A stretch of DNA of 64,000 nt from Carnobacterium jeotgali MS3 (GCF_000745125.1 NZ_JQNF01000010.1:558001-622000); one strand, 5' to 3'. Shown: positions 25,995-38,296, numbered from the stretch's first letter. Numbers and translations are program-made. The notes: generated from the sequence alone by a model not told the origin.

Positions 25995-26381
25995 TTAAAC
26001 ACGACGGCGTTTTGGAGGGCGGCATCCATTATGAGGAATTGGAGTTACGTCACGAATTGCTGTAACTTCTAAACCAGTAGCTTGTAAAGAACGAATTGCT
26101 GCTTCACGACCAGAACCTGGTCCTTTAACTGCAACTTCTACAGTTTTCATTCCATTTTCCATACTTACTTTAGCAGCTGCTTCTGCTGCCATTTGTGCTG
26201 CAAATGGAGTAGATTTTTTTGATCCGCGGAATCCTAGAGCTCCGGCTGAAGACCATGAAATCGCATTTCCATGTACATCTGTAATCATTACGATTGTGTT
26301 GTTAAAAGTAGAACGAATATGTGCAACTCCGCTTTCTACATTCTTTTTAACACGACGTTTACGTGTAACTTTTTTTGCCAT
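25995..26381 (-). CDS. rpsK: 30S ribosomal protein S11
   Basis: 128 residues, ending [15 protein letters not shown] as is universal. It lines the mRNA exit on the platform of the small subunit with S7. The segment [20 protein letters not shown] is diagnostic. It lies 23 bases after rpsM in the alpha operon. Confidence 0.98.
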   Translation of the reverse strand: MAKKVTRKRRVKKNVESGVAHIRSTFNNTIVMITDVHGNAISWSSAGALGFRGSKKSTPFAAQMAAEAAAKVSMENGMKTVEVAVKGPGSGREAAIRSLQATGLEVTAIRDVTPIPHNGCRPPKRRRV

Positions 26382-26404
26382 GAGGTTACCTCCTTACTAA
26401 TGTT

Positions 26405-26770
26405 TTATTTTTTCTTGCCTGTAATTGATTTAGCTGGGCCTTTACGAGTACGCGCGTTGTTTTTCGTGTTTTGTCCACGAACTGGTAAACCACGGCGATG
26501 GCGCATGCCTCGGTATGATCCGATTTCAATTAAGCGTTTGATGTCTTGGCTTACTTCACGACGAAGGTCACCTTCAACTTTTAATGTATCAATTGTCGCA
26601 CGAATAGCGTCTAATTGATCATTTGACAAGTCACGTACACGAATTTCTTCAGATACGCCAGCATCTTTTAAGACTTTTTGAGCTGTTGTTTTACCGATTC
26701 CATATATATAAGTTAAAGAGATTATTACACGTTTGTCACGCGGAATATCTACACCTGCAATACGAGCCAT
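26405..26770 (-). CDS. rpsM: 30S ribosomal protein S13
   Basis: 121 residues from ATG 26770, which has AGGAGGTG 8 bases upstream; the TTG two codons earlier is too close. It begins [15 protein letters not shown] and has the C-terminal [19 protein letters not shown] block. It sits in the head of the small subunit and makes bridges to L5 of the large subunit. Confidence 0.98.
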   Translation of the reverse strand: MARIAGVDIPRDKRVIISLTYIYGIGKTTAQKVLKDAGVSEEIRVRDLSNDQLDAIRATIDTLKVEGDLRREVSQDIKRLIEIGSYRGMRHRRGLPVRGQNTKNNARTRKGPAKSITGKKK

Positions 26771-26801
26771 TAACAATTACACCTCCTGTTTTTTTTAATG
26801 A

Positions 26802-26915
26802 TTATCCTTGACGTTGTTTGTGTTTAGGGTTTTCGCAAATCACCATAACACGTCCTTTACGACGGATAACTTTGCATTTGTCACAAATTTTCTTTACTGA
26901 TGGTCTTACTTTCAT
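26802..26915 (-). CDS. rpmJ: 50S ribosomal protein L36
   Basis: 37 residues, [20 protein letters not shown] then [17 protein letters not shown]. The zinc ligands Cys11, Cys14, Cys27 and His32 are all present, so this is the zinc-binding form. It lies between infA and rpsM, as in other Firmicutes. Confidence 0.97.
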   Translation of the reverse strand: MKVRPSVKKICDKCKVIRRKGRVMVICENPKHKQRQG

Positions 26916-26949
26916 GAACTATACCTCCTATTTTATTGACGGAGTACAA

Positions 26950-27168
26950 TTATTTAAAGCGATAAGTTATGCGACCACGTGATAAATCGTACGGGGACAA
27001 CTCAACTGTTACTTTGTCTCCTGGTAGGATTCTAATGTAGTGCATTCGGATTTTACCTGAAACGTGAGCCAATACAACATGGCCATTTTCAAGTTCGACT
27101 TTAAACATTGCATTCGGCAAAGTTTCAACGACTGTTCCTTCAATTTCAATGACATCGTCTTTCGCCAC
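26950..27168 (-). CDS. infA: Translation initiation factor IF-1
   Basis: 72 residues from a GTG at 27168 (AAGGAGGTACTAGGC before it), giving [20 protein letters not shown], the universal IF-1 start; the longer reading from 27198 covers the ribosome site. It is an OB-fold protein that occupies the A site during initiation. The methionine aminopeptidase gene map, found between adk and infA in Bacillus, is absent, as in many Lactobacillales. Confidence 0.97.
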   Translation of the reverse strand: MAKDDVIEIEGTVVETLPNAMFKVELENGHVVLAHVSGKIRMHYIRILPGDKVTVELSPYDLSRGRITYRFK

Positions 27169-27301
27169 GCCTAGTACCTCCTTAAAATTGTTTCGCATTT
27201 ACACGCGATAAACAGTGAGCGCACTTAGCCCTCACCTTCTATTTGTTTAATCTTCTTATAATAACACAACATATCAGCATTGAAAAGTCAACACCTCGAA
27301 T

Positions 27302-27330
27302 ATTGTACCACAAATTAAATATAGTGACAA
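27302..27330 (-). promoter_or_regulatory. Promoter of infA-rpmJ-rpsM-rpsK-rpoA-rplQ
   Basis: TTGTCA (27330-27325), 17-bp spacer, TACAAT (27307-27302). It lies between adk and infA, giving the alpha operon its own start. Confidence 0.8.
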
Positions 27331-27428
27331 GTAGCCTCGCTCGAATACTGATTAAACAATTTCAATCGTGAGCTAGCTGGCAGTGACTTATATCAAGAAA
27401 ATAATGAAGCCATTGTTCCTCTGTTCAA

Positions 27429-28094
<666 letters not shown>

Positions 28095-28140
28095 TTAAAT
28101 GTAAGAATGAGTGCCGAGGATAATCCTCAACACTTTCTTC

Positions 28141-29436
28141 TTATTGTATAAAGCCTTGGTAACTTTTTTTAGACATTTGGCCTTCAAGTTGTCTCATAAG
28201 TTCTAAAGCAACACCAACTACGATAAGTAGGCTGGTACCACCTAGAGAAACAGATTGAGGTAAGTTCCAAACGTTTGACGCAAGTATTGGTAGTAATGCG
28301 ATAACCCCTAGGTAAACCGCTCCGACAGTACTCAAACGCGTTAACGTGTTTGAAATAAAATCTTGAGTGGGTTTTCCAGGACGCACACTAGGAATATATC
28401 CGCCTTGTTTTTGTAAATTCTCAGCAACTTTTTCTGGGTTCACTTGGATGAATGCATAGAAATAAGTAAAGACTACAATTAAAACAGTATAAAGAACTGC
28501 TCCGATTGGTTCTTGCAAATTAAAAATCTTGTTTAAAATGATAAACCATTGTGCATCTGCATTCGTAGCACTAAAGAATCCTAAGATTGTTTGTGGTGTC
28601 ATAATAAATGAACTTGCAAAAATTACTGGAATTACACCAGCTGAATTTACTTTTAACGGCAAGTGAGTATCCTGACCTGAGCCAGCTGAGCGTTTTGAGT
28701 ATTGAACAGGAATTTTTCTTTTTGCATTTTCAACGTAAACGACTGTTACAATAATTGCTACAAAAGCAATGGCAATTAGAAGTGAGAAGAATAAAGCTTG
28801 CGCCATTTGATCTCCAGCATTTCGTATTTGCGAATTGTAAAAATCCCATAAATCAGAAGGTACACGAGCAACGATACCTGAGAAGATAATCATTGAAGTC
28901 CCGTTTCCAAATCCCTTAACTGTGATTTGTTCCCCTAGCCACATAACCAACATTGTACCAGCAGTAAACATGATAGCAATCATAAGGTAAGTATTCGTTC
29001 CTGGATTGATAATCAATCCTTGGTTCGTGCCAGCATTAAACCCATAAGAGATACCGATTGCTTGAACAAACGCCAAACCAATCGTTAAGTATCTAGTAAC
29101 TTGATTTAATTTTCTGCGGCCTACTTCACCTTGTTTTGCCCATTCAGCAAACTTCGGAATAATATCCATTTGTAACAGTTGAACAACAATTGAGGCAGTG
29201 ATATATGGTGATACGCCTAGTGCAAAAATAGAAAATCTGTCTAATGCTCCCCCACCAATTGTATTTAACAAGCTAAACAATGAACTATTTGAGGATAGAT
29301 CTTGTAAAGCTGCCGCATTGACACCAGGAACCGTTATATGAGTTCCTAGTCTAAATACGATTAAAATACCTAAAGTGAAGATAATTCTACTTCGAATGTC
29401 CTTTGCTTTAAAGGATTCTATAAGCAGTTTGATCAT
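28141..29436 (-). CDS. secY: Protein translocase subunit SecY
   Basis: 431 residues with ten membrane helices. It forms the channel of the Sec translocon together with SecE (59313-59492). Family blocks are RLGTHITVPGVNA, LGVSPYITASIVVQLLQMD and GSGQDTHLPLKVNSAGVIPVIFASS. Its ATG overlaps the rplO stop by one base (TAATG). Confidence 0.98.
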   Translation of the reverse strand: MIKLLIESFKAKDIRSRIIFTLGILIVFRLGTHITVPGVNAAALQDLSSNSSLFSLLNTIGGGALDRFSIFALGVSPYITASIVVQLLQMDIIPKFAEWAKQGEVGRRKLNQVTRYLTIGLAFVQAIGISYGFNAGTNQGLIINPGTNTYLMIAIMFTAGTMLVMWLGEQITVKGFGNGTSMIIFSGIVARVPSDLWDFYNSQIRNAGDQMAQALFFSLLIAIAFVAIIVTVVYVENAKRKIPVQYSKRSAGSGQDTHLPLKVNSAGVIPVIFASSFIMTPQTILGFFSATNADAQWFIILNKIFNLQEPIGAVLYTVLIVVFTYFYAFIQVNPEKVAENLQKQGGYIPSVRPGKPTQDFISNTLTRLSTVGAVYLGVIALLPILASNVWNLPQSVSLGGTSLLIVVGVALELMRQLEGQMSKKSYQGFIQ

Positions 29437-29876
29437 TAGATCACCTCAACTGAACCGCCAGCAGCTTCAATTGCTTCTTTAGCTGCTTGGGAGAATTTGC
29501 TTGCTTGAACAGTAAGTTTACGTTCAACTTGACCATTACCCAAAACTTTAATCCCTGATTTTTCAGATTTAATGACTTTAGTTTCTATTAATAATGCTGG
29601 TGTTACTACTGTACCATCTTCGAAACGGTTCAAAGTATCAAGATTAACAATAGCAAACTCTTTACGATTAATATTCGTAAATCCACGTTTTGGAACACGA
29701 CGGAATAATGGAGTTTGTCCACCTTCAAATCCTAAACGTACGCCACCACCTGAACGTGAGTTTTGTCCTTTTTGACCTCGACCTGATGTTTTACCGTTAC
29801 CTGATGAAGTCCCACGTCCAACGCGGTTACGCACTTTACGAGATCCTTCTGCGGGTTGTAATTCATGAAGTTTCAT
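29436..29876 (-). CDS. rplO: 50S ribosomal protein L15
   Basis: 146 residues. The Gly-rich N terminus ([20 protein letters not shown]) threads into 23S rRNA; the globular end carries [19 protein letters not shown]. It joins rpmD and secY in the spc operon, with a 1-base stop/start overlap to secY. Confidence 0.98.
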   Translation of the reverse strand: MKLHELQPAEGSRKVRNRVGRGTSSGNGKTSGRGQKGQNSRSGGGVRLGFEGGQTPLFRRVPKRGFTNINRKEFAIVNLDTLNRFEDGTVVTPALLIETKVIKSEKSGIKVLGNGQVERKLTVQASKFSQAAKEAIEAAGGSVEVI

Positions 29877-29919
29877 ATAGATTAGGCACCTCCTTCAATT
29901 AAAGTTTACTTACTTGTTT

Positions 29920-30099
29920 CTATACTTCTTTAACGTCAACTAAATGTGAGATTGTTTTTACCATACCAGTGATAGCTTCATTGGCAGGTTTAACTACAGT
30001 GCTATTGATTTTTCTTAATCCAAGAGCTGTAACTGTATCTCTTTGGTTTTGAGGACGTCCGATAACGCTACGTTTTAAAGTAATTTCTAAATTAGCCAT
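29920..30099 (-). CDS. rpmD: 50S ribosomal protein L30
   Basis: 59 residues, [20 protein letters not shown] then [16 protein letters not shown], the standard bacterial L30 size and signature. An AAGGAGGAC ribosome site precedes ATG 30099. It lies between rpsE and rplO, as in all spc operons. Confidence 0.97.
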   Translation of the reverse strand: MANLEITLKRSVIGRPQNQRDTVTALGLRKINSTVVKPANEAITGMVKTISHLVDVKEV

Positions 30100-30114
30100 T
30101 TCTTAATGTCCTCC

Positions 30115-30615
30115 TTATCCTATAATTTCTTCGACAGTTTTTCCACGAAGTTTTGCAACTTCTTCAACGCGTTTTAATTGTAATAAGCCCTCAACGGTAG
30201 CACGGATCATGTTGATCGGTGTGCTTGAACCTAATGATTTGCTTGTTACGTCTGCAACTCCAGCTAATTCCAATACGGCACGTACTGGACCACCAGCAGA
30301 AACCCCAGAACCGGCAACAGCAGGTTTAATTAAAATGTTACCGCCGCTATAACGACCGATAACTGCGTGAGGAATCGTAGTATCTACCATAGGTACTTCA
30401 ATAAGATTCTTTTTAGCATCTTCAATTGCTTTGCGGATAGCTTCTGGTACTTCTTGTGCTTTACCAGTACCGAAACCTACGTGTCCGTTTTTATCTCCGA
30501 CAACAACGATAGCAGCAAAACGTAGACGACGTCCACCTTTAACAACTTTAGTTACGCGGTTGATTGAAACGACACGATCTTCTAATTCCAAATGTGTTGG
30601 ATCGATGTAAACCAT
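30115..30615 (-). CDS. rpsE: 30S ribosomal protein S5
   Basis: 166 residues. Double-stranded-RNA-binding fold with [20 protein letters not shown] and [20 protein letters not shown], followed by the S5 C-terminal domain ([20 protein letters not shown]). It works at the mRNA entry channel and in decoding fidelity. It lies 15 bases ahead of rpmD. Confidence 0.98.
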   Translation of the reverse strand: MVYIDPTHLELEDRVVSINRVTKVVKGGRRLRFAAIVVVGDKNGHVGFGTGKAQEVPEAIRKAIEDAKKNLIEVPMVDTTIPHAVIGRYSGGNILIKPAVAGSGVSAGGPVRAVLELAGVADVTSKSLGSSTPINMIRATVEGLLQLKRVEEVAKLRGKTVEEIIG

Positions 30616-30635
30616 GTGTGGTATTCCTCCTTTTT

Positions 30636-30992
30636 TTAAAATTCTAGTCCATTTTCGCGAGCAGCTTCAGCTAAAGCTTGAACACGGCCATGGTAAAGGT
30701 ATCCACCACGGTCAAAGACTACTTCTTTAATACCTTTTTCAACAGCTAATTTAGCGATAGCTGAACCAACAGCTGAAGCTTGTGCTGATTTTGTTTCGCC
30801 TGAAACTTCTTTATCTAATGAAGATGCACTTGCTAGCGTCACACCCGCTACGTCATCAATTACTTGAGCGTAGATGTTTTTATTAGAACGGAACACGTTT
30901 AAGCGTGGGCACTCTGCAGTACCAGAAATCTTAGAACGTACACGACCATGTCTTTTCAGACGTAGTTTGTTTTTGTCTGGTTTTGTAATCAC
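30636..30992 (-). CDS. rplR: 50S ribosomal protein L18
   Basis: 118 residues from a GTG at 30992, preceded by AGAGGTGACAATT; the GTG three codons earlier lies inside that ribosome site. The product starts [21 protein letters not shown] and contains [18 protein letters not shown]. It carries 5S rRNA to the large subunit together with L5. Confidence 0.97.
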   Translation of the reverse strand: MITKPDKNKLRLKRHGRVRSKISGTAECPRLNVFRSNKNIYAQVIDDVAGVTLASASSLDKEVSGETKSAQASAVGSAIAKLAVEKGIKEVVFDRGGYLYHGRVQALAEAARENGLEF

Positions 30993-31040
30993 AATTGTCA
31001 CCTCTTTAATTTAATGGTTGAATCTTAGGCAGCCAGGCTA

Positions 31041-31577
31041 TTATTTACCTGTTTTACCTTCTTTACGACGTACAACTTCGTCAGAATAACGAATTCCTTT
31101 ACCTTTATAAGGTTCAGGTGGACGTACGCTACGAATGTTAGCAGCTAAAGCGCCAACTTTCTCTTTGTTCATTCCTTTAACAACTACTTTAGTATTTGCA
31201 GGAACTTCAATGTTAAGACCATCTTCTGCAGTAAATTCTACAGGATGAGAGTAACCAACGTTCAATACAAGTTTACTACCTTGTAATTGTGCACGGTACC
31301 CTACACCAATTAATTCTAAAGTTTTTTCAAAACCAACAGTTACACCAACAATCATGTTGTTTAAGTTAGCACGCATTGTGCCATGTAGTGCACGATTTGC
31401 TTTCAAGTCATTTGGACGAGAAAAGTTAATTTCGTTGCCTTCTACATTCATTGTGATAACTGGGCTGAAAGAACGACTCAATTCACCTTTTGGTCCCTTA
31501 ACGGTAACGATATCCTCATTACGAGTAACCGTTACACCTTCAGGGATAGTGATTGTTTTATTACCGATACGGCTCAC
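31041..31577 (-). CDS. rplF: 50S ribosomal protein L6
   Basis: 178 residues; starts [17 protein letters not shown] and ends [20 protein letters not shown], the invariant L6 tail near the GTPase-factor site. Two repeated alpha/beta domains. It follows rpsH by about 30 bases in the spc operon. Confidence 0.98.
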   Translation of the reverse strand: MSRIGNKTITIPEGVTVTRNEDIVTVKGPKGELSRSFSPVITMNVEGNEINFSRPNDLKANRALHGTMRANLNNMIVGVTVGFEKTLELIGVGYRAQLQGSKLVLNVGYSHPVEFTAEDGLNIEVPANTKVVVKGMNKEKVGALAANIRSVRPPEPYKGKGIRYSDEVVRRKEGKTGK

Positions 31578-31608
31578 AGCAATACACCTCCTTGATTATT
31601 ATTACTTA

Positions 31609-32007
31609 TTACCAAACGTAAGCGATTATTTCGCCACCAATATTTTTTGCTCTTGCTTCTTTATCTGTGATGACACCTTCAGAAGTTGATACGATCGCAA
31701 TACCAAGTCCGTTAAGAACTTTAGGTACTTCGCCAGCTTTAGCGTATACACGCAAACCTGGTTTAGAGATACGTTTCAATCCTGTGATAACACGTTCGTT
31801 GTCTTTTCCGTATTTTAAGAAAACGCGGATAACGCCTTGTTTGTCATCTTCCATGTATTCAACATCTTTAATGAAACCTTCACGTTTCAAGATGTTAGCA
31901 ATGTCTTTTTTAATTTTTGAAGCAGGTGCTTCTAATTGTTCGTGACGTGCTTGGTTAGCATTACGTACACGAGTTAGAAAATCTGCAATCGGATCTGTCA
32001 TGACCAT
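31609..32007 (-). CDS. rpsH: 30S ribosomal protein S8
   Basis: 132 residues; begins [21 protein letters not shown] and ends with the signature [21 protein letters not shown]8 binds the central domain of 16S rRNA and represses the spc operon in some bacteria. GGAGG lies 9 bases before ATG 32007; an ATG two codons in is the alternative. Confidence 0.97.
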   Translation of the reverse strand: MVMTDPIADFLTRVRNANQARHEQLEAPASKIKKDIANILKREGFIKDVEYMEDDKQGVIRVFLKYGKDNERVITGLKRISKPGLRVYAKAGEVPKVLNGLGIAIVSTSEGVITDKEARAKNIGGEIIAYVW

Positions 32008-32038
32008 TGAATTTAGCCTCCTTTATGCGAGTATCGTA

Positions 32039-32224
32039 TTACCAGCTTGCTTTTTTCATGCCTGGAATTTGTCCTTTATAGGCAAGTTCACGGACGCAAA
32101 TACGGCAAAGTTTAAATTTGCGGTAAACTGAATGTGGGCGTCCACAGCGTTCACAACGAGTATATGCTTGAGTTGAGAACTTAGCAGGGCGTTTGTTTTT
32201 AGCAATTAGTGATTTTTTAGCCAC
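32039..32224 (-). CDS. rpsN: 30S ribosomal protein S14, zinc type (type Z)
   Basis: 61 residues, the short Gram-positive form with four cysteines: [13 protein letters not shown] and LCRICVRE. It bears a zinc ribbon, so under zinc starvation a zinc-free S14 encoded elsewhere may replace it. Located in the normal rplE-rpsN-rpsH order. Confidence 0.98.
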   Translation of the reverse strand: MAKKSLIAKNKRPAKFSTQAYTRCERCGRPHSVYRKFKLCRICVRELAYKGQIPGMKKASW

Positions 32225-32242
32225 GTAGTTCGCCTCCTATTA

Positions 32243-32782
32243 TTATTTTTGGAATGGCATTCCAAGTTGTGTTAAAAGTTCACGAGATTCTTCGTCTGTA
32301 TTAGCAGTAGTTACAATAACAATGTCCATTCCGCGAGTTTTGTCTACTTTATCGTAGTCAACTTCAGGGAAGATTAATTGTTCTTTAACTCCTAATGTGT
32401 AGTTTCCGCGTCCGTCAAAAGCTTTATTGCTTATGCCGTGGAAATCACGTACACGAGGAAGTGAAACAGAAACCAATTTGTCTAGGAAATCGTACATTCT
32501 GTCTCCACGTAATGTTACTTTAGTACCAATTGGCATACCTTCACGTAAACGGAAGCCAGCGATTGATTTTTTAGCTTTAGTGATCAATGGTTTTTGACCA
32601 GAGATTACTGTTAATTCTTCAACAGCTTTATCTAAGTTTTTAGCATTTGATACAGCATCACCCACACCCATGTTGATAACGATTTTATCTACTTGAGGTG
32701 TTTGCATAATTGATTTGTAACCAAATTTTTCTACCATTGATGGTGTTACTTCTTTGATATACTTTTCTTTAAGGCGGTTCAT
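32243..32782 (-). CDS. rplE: 50S ribosomal protein L5
   Basis: 179 residues from ATG 32782, about 10 bases from AGGAGG; the ATG at 32791 directly abuts that site. The start is [40 protein letters not shown] and [19 protein letters not shown] are conserved. It binds 5S rRNA and the P-site tRNA elbow. Confidence 0.97.
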   Translation of the reverse strand: MNRLKEKYIKEVTPSMVEKFGYKSIMQTPQVDKIVINMGVGDAVSNAKNLDKAVEELTVISGQKPLITKAKKSIAGFRLREGMPIGTKVTLRGDRMYDFLDKLVSVSLPRVRDFHGISNKAFDGRGNYTLGVKEQLIFPEVDYDKVDKTRGMDIVIVTTANTDEESRELLTQLGMPFQK

Positions 32783-32808
32783 GAAGTTCATACCTCCTTC
32801 CTTATCTA

Positions 32809-33120
32809 TTATTTATCTAAAACTTCACCGGTTTTTTTAGAAATACGTACTTTTTTACCGTCTTCTACTTTAAAGCCAACACGAGTTGGTTCGCCAGTTG
32901 AAGCGTCTATAAGCATAACATTTGAAACGTGTATAGGGGCTTCCATTTCAATGATTCCACCTTGTGGATTCGCTGAATTAGGTTTTTGATGTTTTTTCAT
33001 AACATTAACGCCTTCTACGATTACACGATCTTTTTTAGGAAAAGCTTTTAATACAACAGCTTCAGTTCCTTTGTCTTTGCCAGTAATAACTTTTACTTTA
33101 TCACCTGTTTTAATGTACAT
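32809..33120 (-). CDS. rplX: 50S ribosomal protein L24
   Basis: 103 residues from ATG 33120 ([20 protein letters not shown]); the GTG three codons earlier is nearly on top of the AAAGGAGGTG site. The KOW motif [13 protein letters not shown] and the block [20 protein letters not shown] are typical. It starts assembly of the large subunit. Confidence 0.97.
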   Translation of the reverse strand: MYIKTGDKVKVITGKDKGTEAVVLKAFPKKDRVIVEGVNVMKKHQKPNSANPQGGIIEMEAPIHVSNVMLIDASTGEPTRVGFKVEDGKKVRISKKTGEVLDK

Positions 33121-33155
33121 GTCTTTCACGCACCTCCTTTGTGGATGGTAATTAA

Positions 33156-33557
<402 letters not shown>

Positions 33558-33573
33558 TTATTTGTTGTTCATC

Positions 33574-33840
33574 TTAAACGGTAACAGATTCTTCAACAAC
33601 TTCTACTAAACGGAAATGTTTTGTAGATGATAATGGGCGAGTTTCCATAATTTTTACGATATCGCCAATTTTGGCAACATTGTTTTCATCATGTGCTTTA
33701 TATTTTTTAGAGTATTTAATACGTTTACCGTAACGGCTATGTTTCTTTTGCGTTTCGATTACGACAACAATCGTTTTATCCATTTTGTCTGAAACAACAC
33801 GGCCTTGGTAGACTTTACGTTGATTACGTTCTTCACTCAT
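33574..33840 (-). CDS. rpsQ: 30S ribosomal protein S17
   Basis: 88 residues from ATG 33840, with AAAGGAGG upstream; the reading from 33867 runs through that site. [20 protein letters not shown] and [20 protein letters not shown] are S17 signatures. OB-fold protein binding 16S rRNA near S12. Confidence 0.97.
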   Translation of the reverse strand: MSEERNQRKVYQGRVVSDKMDKTIVVVIETQKKHSRYGKRIKYSKKYKAHDENNVAKIGDIVKIMETRPLSSTKHFRLVEVVEESVTV

Positions 33841-33867
33841 CGTTTGGTGACCTCCTTTGACAATCAA

Positions 33868-34062
33868 CTATTTTTGTAATTCAGCTTGACGTAACGCAGT
33901 TTTAATGCGTGCAATCGATTTGCGAACTTCACTTAAGCGAGCAGTATTTTCTAGTTGGCCAGTAGCTAACTGGAATCTTAGATTGAATAACTCTTCTTTA
34001 AATGTTTTTTCTTTTTCAACCATTTCAGCAGTGGTTAACCCTTTAAGTTCATTAGCTTTCAT
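33868..34062 (-). CDS. rpmC: 50S ribosomal protein L29
   Basis: 64 residues from ATG 34062 ([20 protein letters not shown]), preceded by GGTGGTGA. The start lies inside the end of rplP (11-base overlap). Two-helix protein at the tunnel exit, where trigger factor and SRP dock nearby. Confidence 0.97.
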   Translation of the reverse strand: MKANELKGLTTAEMVEKEKTFKEELFNLRFQLATGQLENTARLSEVRKSIARIKTALRQAELQK

Positions 34063-34486
34063 TCGATTCACCACCAATTTCTTTACGTTTTACAATCTTA
34101 GTTTTAACAGGTAATTTGTGAGAAGCTAGGCGAAGTGCTTCACGAGCAACCTCTTCTGAAACTCCATCAACTTCAAACATGATTTTACCACGTTTAACAG
34201 GTGCAACCCAACCTTCAGGTGCTCCTTTACCAGAACCCATACGAACTCCAATTGCTTTAGACGTATATGATTTATGAGGGAAGATTTTAATCCATACTTT
34301 CCCACCACGTTTCATGTAACGTGTCATTGCAATACGAGCTGCTTCAATCTGACGGTTTGTGATCCATTTTGACTCTACGGCTTGTAAACCCCATTCACCA
34401 AAAGTTACTTCTTTCCCACCTTTAGCTTCACCGCGCATTTTACCTCTAAATTCACGACGGAATTTTACACGTTTAGGTACTAACAT
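34052..34486 (-). CDS. rplP: 50S ribosomal protein L16
   Basis: 144 residues; starts [20 protein letters not shown] and includes [20 protein letters not shown] and the [20 protein letters not shown] block. It binds the A-site tRNA region and is an evernimicin/avilamycin contact. It overlaps rpmC by 11 bases. Confidence 0.98.
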   Translation of the reverse strand: MLVPKRVKFRREFRGKMRGEAKGGKEVTFGEWGLQAVESKWITNRQIEAARIAMTRYMKRGGKVWIKIFPHKSYTSKAIGVRMGSGKGAPEGWVAPVKRGKIMFEVDGVSEEVAREALRLASHKLPVKTKIVKRKEIGGESNES

Positions 34487-34488
34487 GA

Positions 34489-35145
34489 TTATTTCCCTCC
34501 TTTCTCAATGTTCTTTTTTGTAGGAAGAACTTCTCCACGGTAGATCCAAACTTTGATGCCTAGTTTACCGTAAGTTGTAGCTGCTTCTTCCCATGCGTAG
34601 TCGATATCGGCACGCAATGTGTGAAGTGGAACAGTTCCTTCTGAATGTGTTTCGCTACGAGCGATATCTGCACCGTTTAAACGACCAGAAACCATTGTTT
34701 TAATACCTTTAGCTCCAGCACGCATTGTGCGTTGGATAGCTTGTTTTTGAGCACGACGGAAAGCAACACGGCTTTCAAGTTGGCGAGCAATTCCTTCACC
34801 GACTAATTTAGCGTCTAAGTCAGGGCGTTTGATTTCAACGATGTTGATGTGAACTCGTTTGCCTGTTAAATCGTTTAATTTTTTACGTAATGCGTCAACT
34901 TCAGAACCACCTTTACCAATAACCATTCCTGGTTTAGCAGTATGAACTGAAACGTTAACACGATTAGCAGCACGTTCGATTTCTACTTTAGAAACTGAAG
35001 CGTCGCTTAATTTTTTTGCAATGTATTCGCGGATAGCGATATCTTCGTGTAAATAGTTTGCGAAATCTTTTTCTGCATACCATTTAGAATCCCAATCGCG
35101 GATGATACCTACACGTAAGCCTGTTGGATTAATTTTTTGACCCAC
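34489..35145 (-). CDS. rpsC: 30S ribosomal protein S3
   Basis: 218 residues. N-terminal KH domain with the [14 protein letters not shown] loop and a C-terminal S3 domain ([20 protein letters not shown]). It lines the mRNA entry tunnel and helps unwind mRNA. Only 3 bases separate it from rplV and 2 from rplP. Confidence 0.98.
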   Translation of the reverse strand: MGQKINPTGLRVGIIRDWDSKWYAEKDFANYLHEDIAIREYIAKKLSDASVSKVEIERAANRVNVSVHTAKPGMVIGKGGSEVDALRKKLNDLTGKRVHINIVEIKRPDLDAKLVGEGIARQLESRVAFRRAQKQAIQRTMRAGAKGIKTMVSGRLNGADIARSETHSEGTVPLHTLRADIDYAWEEAATTYGKLGIKVWIYRGEVLPTKKNIEKGGK

Positions 35146-35148
35146 AGA

Positions 35149-35505
35149 TTATCCCTCCTTCTTTTCAGATACCACTACTGTAATGTGGCTTGTGCGTTTC
35201 AAGATTGGTGCAGCTGATCCTTTTGCACGTGGACGGAAACGTTTCATCGTTGGTCCTTCGTTAACATAAGCTTCGCTTACTACCAAGTTTTCTACGTCTA
35301 AATCGTAGTTATGTTCTGCGTTAGCAATAGCTGACATCAAAACTTTTTCGATTGCTGGTGAAGCACCACGTGGAGTGAATTTCAAAATTGAAATTGCTTC
35401 TCCAATGCTTTTCCCTCTAATAAGATCGACAACTAAACGAACTTTACGAGCTGCAATACGAACAGTTTTGGCAGTTGCTTTCGCTTCTGTAATTTGTTCT
35501 GGCAT
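35149..35505 (-). CDS. rplV: 50S ribosomal protein L22
   Basis: 118 residues. The extended beta hairpin that lines the exit tunnel is near residues 80-100 ([20 protein letters not shown]), site of macrolide-resistance changes. The N terminus carries [20 protein letters not shown]. It precedes rpsC. Confidence 0.98.
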   Translation of the reverse strand: MPEQITEAKATAKTVRIAARKVRLVVDLIRGKSIGEAISILKFTPRGASPAIEKVLMSAIANAEHNYDLDVENLVVSEAYVNEGPTMKRFRPRAKGSAAPILKRTSHITVVVSEKKEG

Positions 35506-35528
35506 ATCGAGTTATCCTCCTCTCAAAA

Positions 35529-35807
35529 TTAACGTTTAGTTTTTTTATCATCCGCAGTATGACCGCGGTATGTTCTTGTTGGTGCAAATTCACCTAATTT
35601 GTGTCCGACCATGTCTTCTTGAATATAAACTGGTACATGTTTGCGTCCATCATAGACAGCGATTGTGTAACCAATGAAACTTGGGAAAATTGTTGAACGA
35701 CGTGACCAAGTTTTAACGACAGTTTTCTTTTCGCTTTCAGCCAGTACATTCATTTTTTTCATTAAGTGTTCATCGACAAATGGTCCTTTTTTAAGACTAC
35801 GACCCAT
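35529..35807 (-). CDS. rpsS: 30S ribosomal protein S19
   Basis: 92 residues from ATG 35807 ([19 protein letters not shown]), preceded by GGAGGTTCACCC; the reading from 35825 includes this site. The end [20 protein letters not shown] is diagnostic. It binds the 16S rRNA head together with S13. Confidence 0.97.
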   Translation of the reverse strand: MGRSLKKGPFVDEHLMKKMNVLAESEKKTVVKTWSRRSTIFPSFIGYTIAVYDGRKHVPVYIQEDMVGHKLGEFAPTRTYRGHTADDKKTKR

Positions 35808-35860
35808 GGGTGAACCTCCTTCCATTCCTTAGGAAAGTTGGAAAATCAACTAACCTGAAT

Positions 35861-36694
35861 TTATTTTGTTTTACGACGACGTGTGATAAATTTATTAGAT
35901 TGAGCTTTTTTATTACGTGTTTTCAATCCAAGAGCAGGTTTACCCCATGGAGTCATTGGACCAGCGTGTCCGATTGGAGCTTTACCTTCACCACCACCGT
36001 GTGGGTGATCGTTCGGGTTCATTACAGATCCACGAACAGTTGGGCGTTTGCCTAACCAACGAGAACGTCCGGCTTTACCAATGTTAATCAATTCATGTTG
36101 TTCATTACCAACTGAACCGATTGTTGCACGACAAGTTCCTAAAATCAAACGAACTTCACCTGAGTTTAAGCGGATCATTACGTATTTGCCTTCTTTACCT
36201 AACACTTGCGCGCTAGTTCCAGCTGAACGAACTAATTGTCCACCTTTACCAGGTTTCATTTCGATGTTATGGATTACAGTACCAGCAGGAATGTTTTGTA
36301 ATAGAAGAGCATTACCTGTTTTAATATCTACTGTTTCTCCTGAAACGATTTGTTGTCCTACTTGAATTCCTTTAGGTGCAATGATGTATGTTTTAACACC
36401 ATCAGTGTATTGTACTAATGCAATATTTGCAGTACGATTTGGATCATATTCAATCGTTTTAATGATCCCAACGATACCGTCTTTATTACGTTTAAAGTCG
36501 ATTACACGGTAATTACGTTTATGTCCGCCACCACGGTGACGTACCATGATTTTACCAGCATTATTACGACCGGCTTTTCTTCTGTTTGGTTCTAACAATG
36601 TCTTTTCAGGCGTTGTTGAAGTGATTTCTGCGAAATCAGAACCAGTCATATTACGACGGCCGTTTGTGGTAGGTTTGTACTTTTTAATTCCCAC
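35861..36694 (-). CDS. rplB: 50S ribosomal protein L2
   Basis: 277 residues; conserved [20 protein letters not shown], and the loop [19 protein letters not shown] with the His needed for peptidyl transferase-centre structure. Among the earliest ribosomal proteins in evolution. It lies between rplW and rpsS in the S10 operon. Confidence 0.98.
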   Translation of the reverse strand: MGIKKYKPTTNGRRNMTGSDFAEITSTTPEKTLLEPNRRKAGRNNAGKIMVRHRGGGHKRNYRVIDFKRNKDGIVGIIKTIEYDPNRTANIALVQYTDGVKTYIIAPKGIQVGQQIVSGETVDIKTGNALLLQNIPAGTVIHNIEMKPGKGGQLVRSAGTSAQVLGKEGKYVMIRLNSGEVRLILGTCRATIGSVGNEQHELINIGKAGRSRWLGKRPTVRGSVMNPNDHPHGGGEGKAPIGHAGPMTPWGKPALGLKTRNKKAQSNKFITRRRKTK

Positions 36695-36730
36695 GTGTTT
36701 TCCCTCCCGGTGTTTATTTTACAGCTTTAA

Positions 36731-37015
36731 TTAAGCTTCAAATAATTCAATTTCTTTTGATTCAGTTGTTAAAGTTACGATTGCTTTACGACGTTTTTTA
36801 GTGTATCCAGTATGTTTACCCATACGTTTTAATTTTCCACGTACGTTCATGATGTTTACGTTTGAAACTTTTACGTCAAAAATTTCTTCAATCGCTTGTT
36901 TTACTTGAGTTTTGTTTGCGCGAACATCCACTTCGAAAGTGTATTTTTTGTTATCTTGAGCAGCCATTGCTGCTTCAGTGATAATTGGGCGCAAGATTAC
37001 GTCACGTACATCCAT
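36731..37015 (-). CDS. rplW: 50S ribosomal protein L23
   Basis: 94 residues; [20 protein letters not shown] and [20 protein letters not shown]. It surrounds the tunnel exit and is the binding site of trigger factor and SRP. Its start shares one base with the rplD stop (TAATG). Confidence 0.98.
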   Translation of the reverse strand: MDVRDVILRPIITEAAMAAQDNKKYTFEVDVRANKTQVKQAIEEIFDVKVSNVNIMNVRGKLKRMGKHTGYTKKRRKAIVTLTTESKEIELFEA

Positions 37016-37638
37016 TATTGAAGAACCTCCTCTAGCTTAGTTAGAGCAGTTTGTGTCAAAATCAATTTTTCATGCGCTACAACATCTAACACAGTAACGT
37101 TATCAAAAGCTACAACTTTAACTCCTGGAAGGTTACGAGCAGATAATGTTGCGAAATCATTGTCGTTTTCTACTACAATAAATGCTTTAGAATCAACGTT
37201 TAGATTTTTTAACACTTGTGCAAATTCTTTAGTTTTTGGTGCGTCAAAGTTCAATGCGTCAACAACGATTAAATCTCCACTTATTACTTTAGTAGAAAGA
37301 ACAGATTTAATTGCTAAGCGACGAACTTTTTTTGGAAGTTTGTAGCTGTATGAACGTGGAGTTGGTCCGAAGACGATTCCACCACCGCGCCATTGTGGAG
37401 ATCTGATTGACCCTTGACGAGCACGACCAGTTCCTTTTTGAGCCCACGGTTTACGTCCACCACCGCGTACTGCACTGCGGTTTTTTACTGAGTGATTTCC
37501 TTGTCTTAATGAAGCACGTTGCATGATGATTGCATCAAAAACAACATTTTCGTTTGGTTCAATACCGAAAATAGCGTCGTTTAAAGTAACTTCACCATTT
37601 TGAGTACCATCTTGTTTGTATAAGGCTACGTTTGGCAT
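37015..37638 (-). CDS. rplD: 50S ribosomal protein L4
   Basis: 207 residues. The long tunnel loop (about 45-100) holds [20 protein letters not shown] and is the usual site of macrolide-resistance changes; nothing unusual is seen. L4 is the autogenous repressor of the S10 operon in gamma-proteobacteria; the Firmicute leader may work in a similar manner. Confidence 0.98.
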   Translation of the reverse strand: MPNVALYKQDGTQNGEVTLNDAIFGIEPNENVVFDAIIMQRASLRQGNHSVKNRSAVRGGGRKPWAQKGTGRARQGSIRSPQWRGGGIVFGPTPRSYSYKLPKKVRRLAIKSVLSTKVISGDLIVVDALNFDAPKTKEFAQVLKNLNVDSKAFIVVENDNDFATLSARNLPGVKVVAFDNVTVLDVVAHEKLILTQTALTKLEEVLQ

Positions 37639-37663
37639 TCCTTTGTTCCTCCTCTCTTAATTT

Positions 37664-38296
37664 TTACTTAGCTTTTTGAAAAGCTGATTTAATTTGGATT
37701 AAGGATTTTTTAGACCCAGGTACATTCCCTTTAATAAGAAGTACATTTTTTTCAACGTCAACGCTAACGATTTCAAGGTTTTTGATCGTTACGCGATTTC
37801 CGCCCATACGACCTGGTAGTAATGTGCGTTTGAACACGCGGTTAGGATCTACAGGACCCATTGACCCTGGACGACGGTGGTGACGGGATCCGTGGGACAT
37901 TGGTCCACGACTATGTCCGTGGCGTTTGATAACACCTTGGAATCCTTTACCTTTGGTAGTCCCCGTTACATTAACGATGTCTCCAACTGCGAAAGTATCA
38001 ACTTTCACTTCTTGTCCTACTTCATATTCTCCAAGCACAACATCGTTAAATTCACGAATGAAGCGCTTAGGAGTAGCATTTGCTTTTGCTACATGACCCA
38101 TTGCAGGTTTATTTGACAATACTTCACGTTTTTCTTGGTAACCCAATTGAACTGCTTCGTAACCATCCGTTTCCATTGTTTTAACTTGTAAAACAACGTT
38201 TGGAGTTGCTTCGATTACAGTTACTGGTATTAATTCACCTGATTCAGTAAAGACTTGCGTCATACCTACTTTTTTTCCTAAGATTCCTTTGGTCAT
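37664..38296 (-). CDS. rplC: 50S ribosomal protein L3
   Basis: 210 residues; starts [20 protein letters not shown] and carries the tip loop [20 protein letters not shown] that approaches the peptidyl transferase centre. One of two proteins that start 50S assembly. Second gene of the S10 operon. Confidence 0.98.
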   Translation of the reverse strand: MTKGILGKKVGMTQVFTESGELIPVTVIEATPNVVLQVKTMETDGYEAVQLGYQEKREVLSNKPAMGHVAKANATPKRFIREFNDVVLGEYEVGQEVKVDTFAVGDIVNVTGTTKGKGFQGVIKRHGHSRGPMSHGSRHHRRPGSMGPVDPNRVFKRTLLPGRMGGNRVTIKNLEIVSVDVEKNVLLIKGNVPGSKKSLIQIKSAFQKAK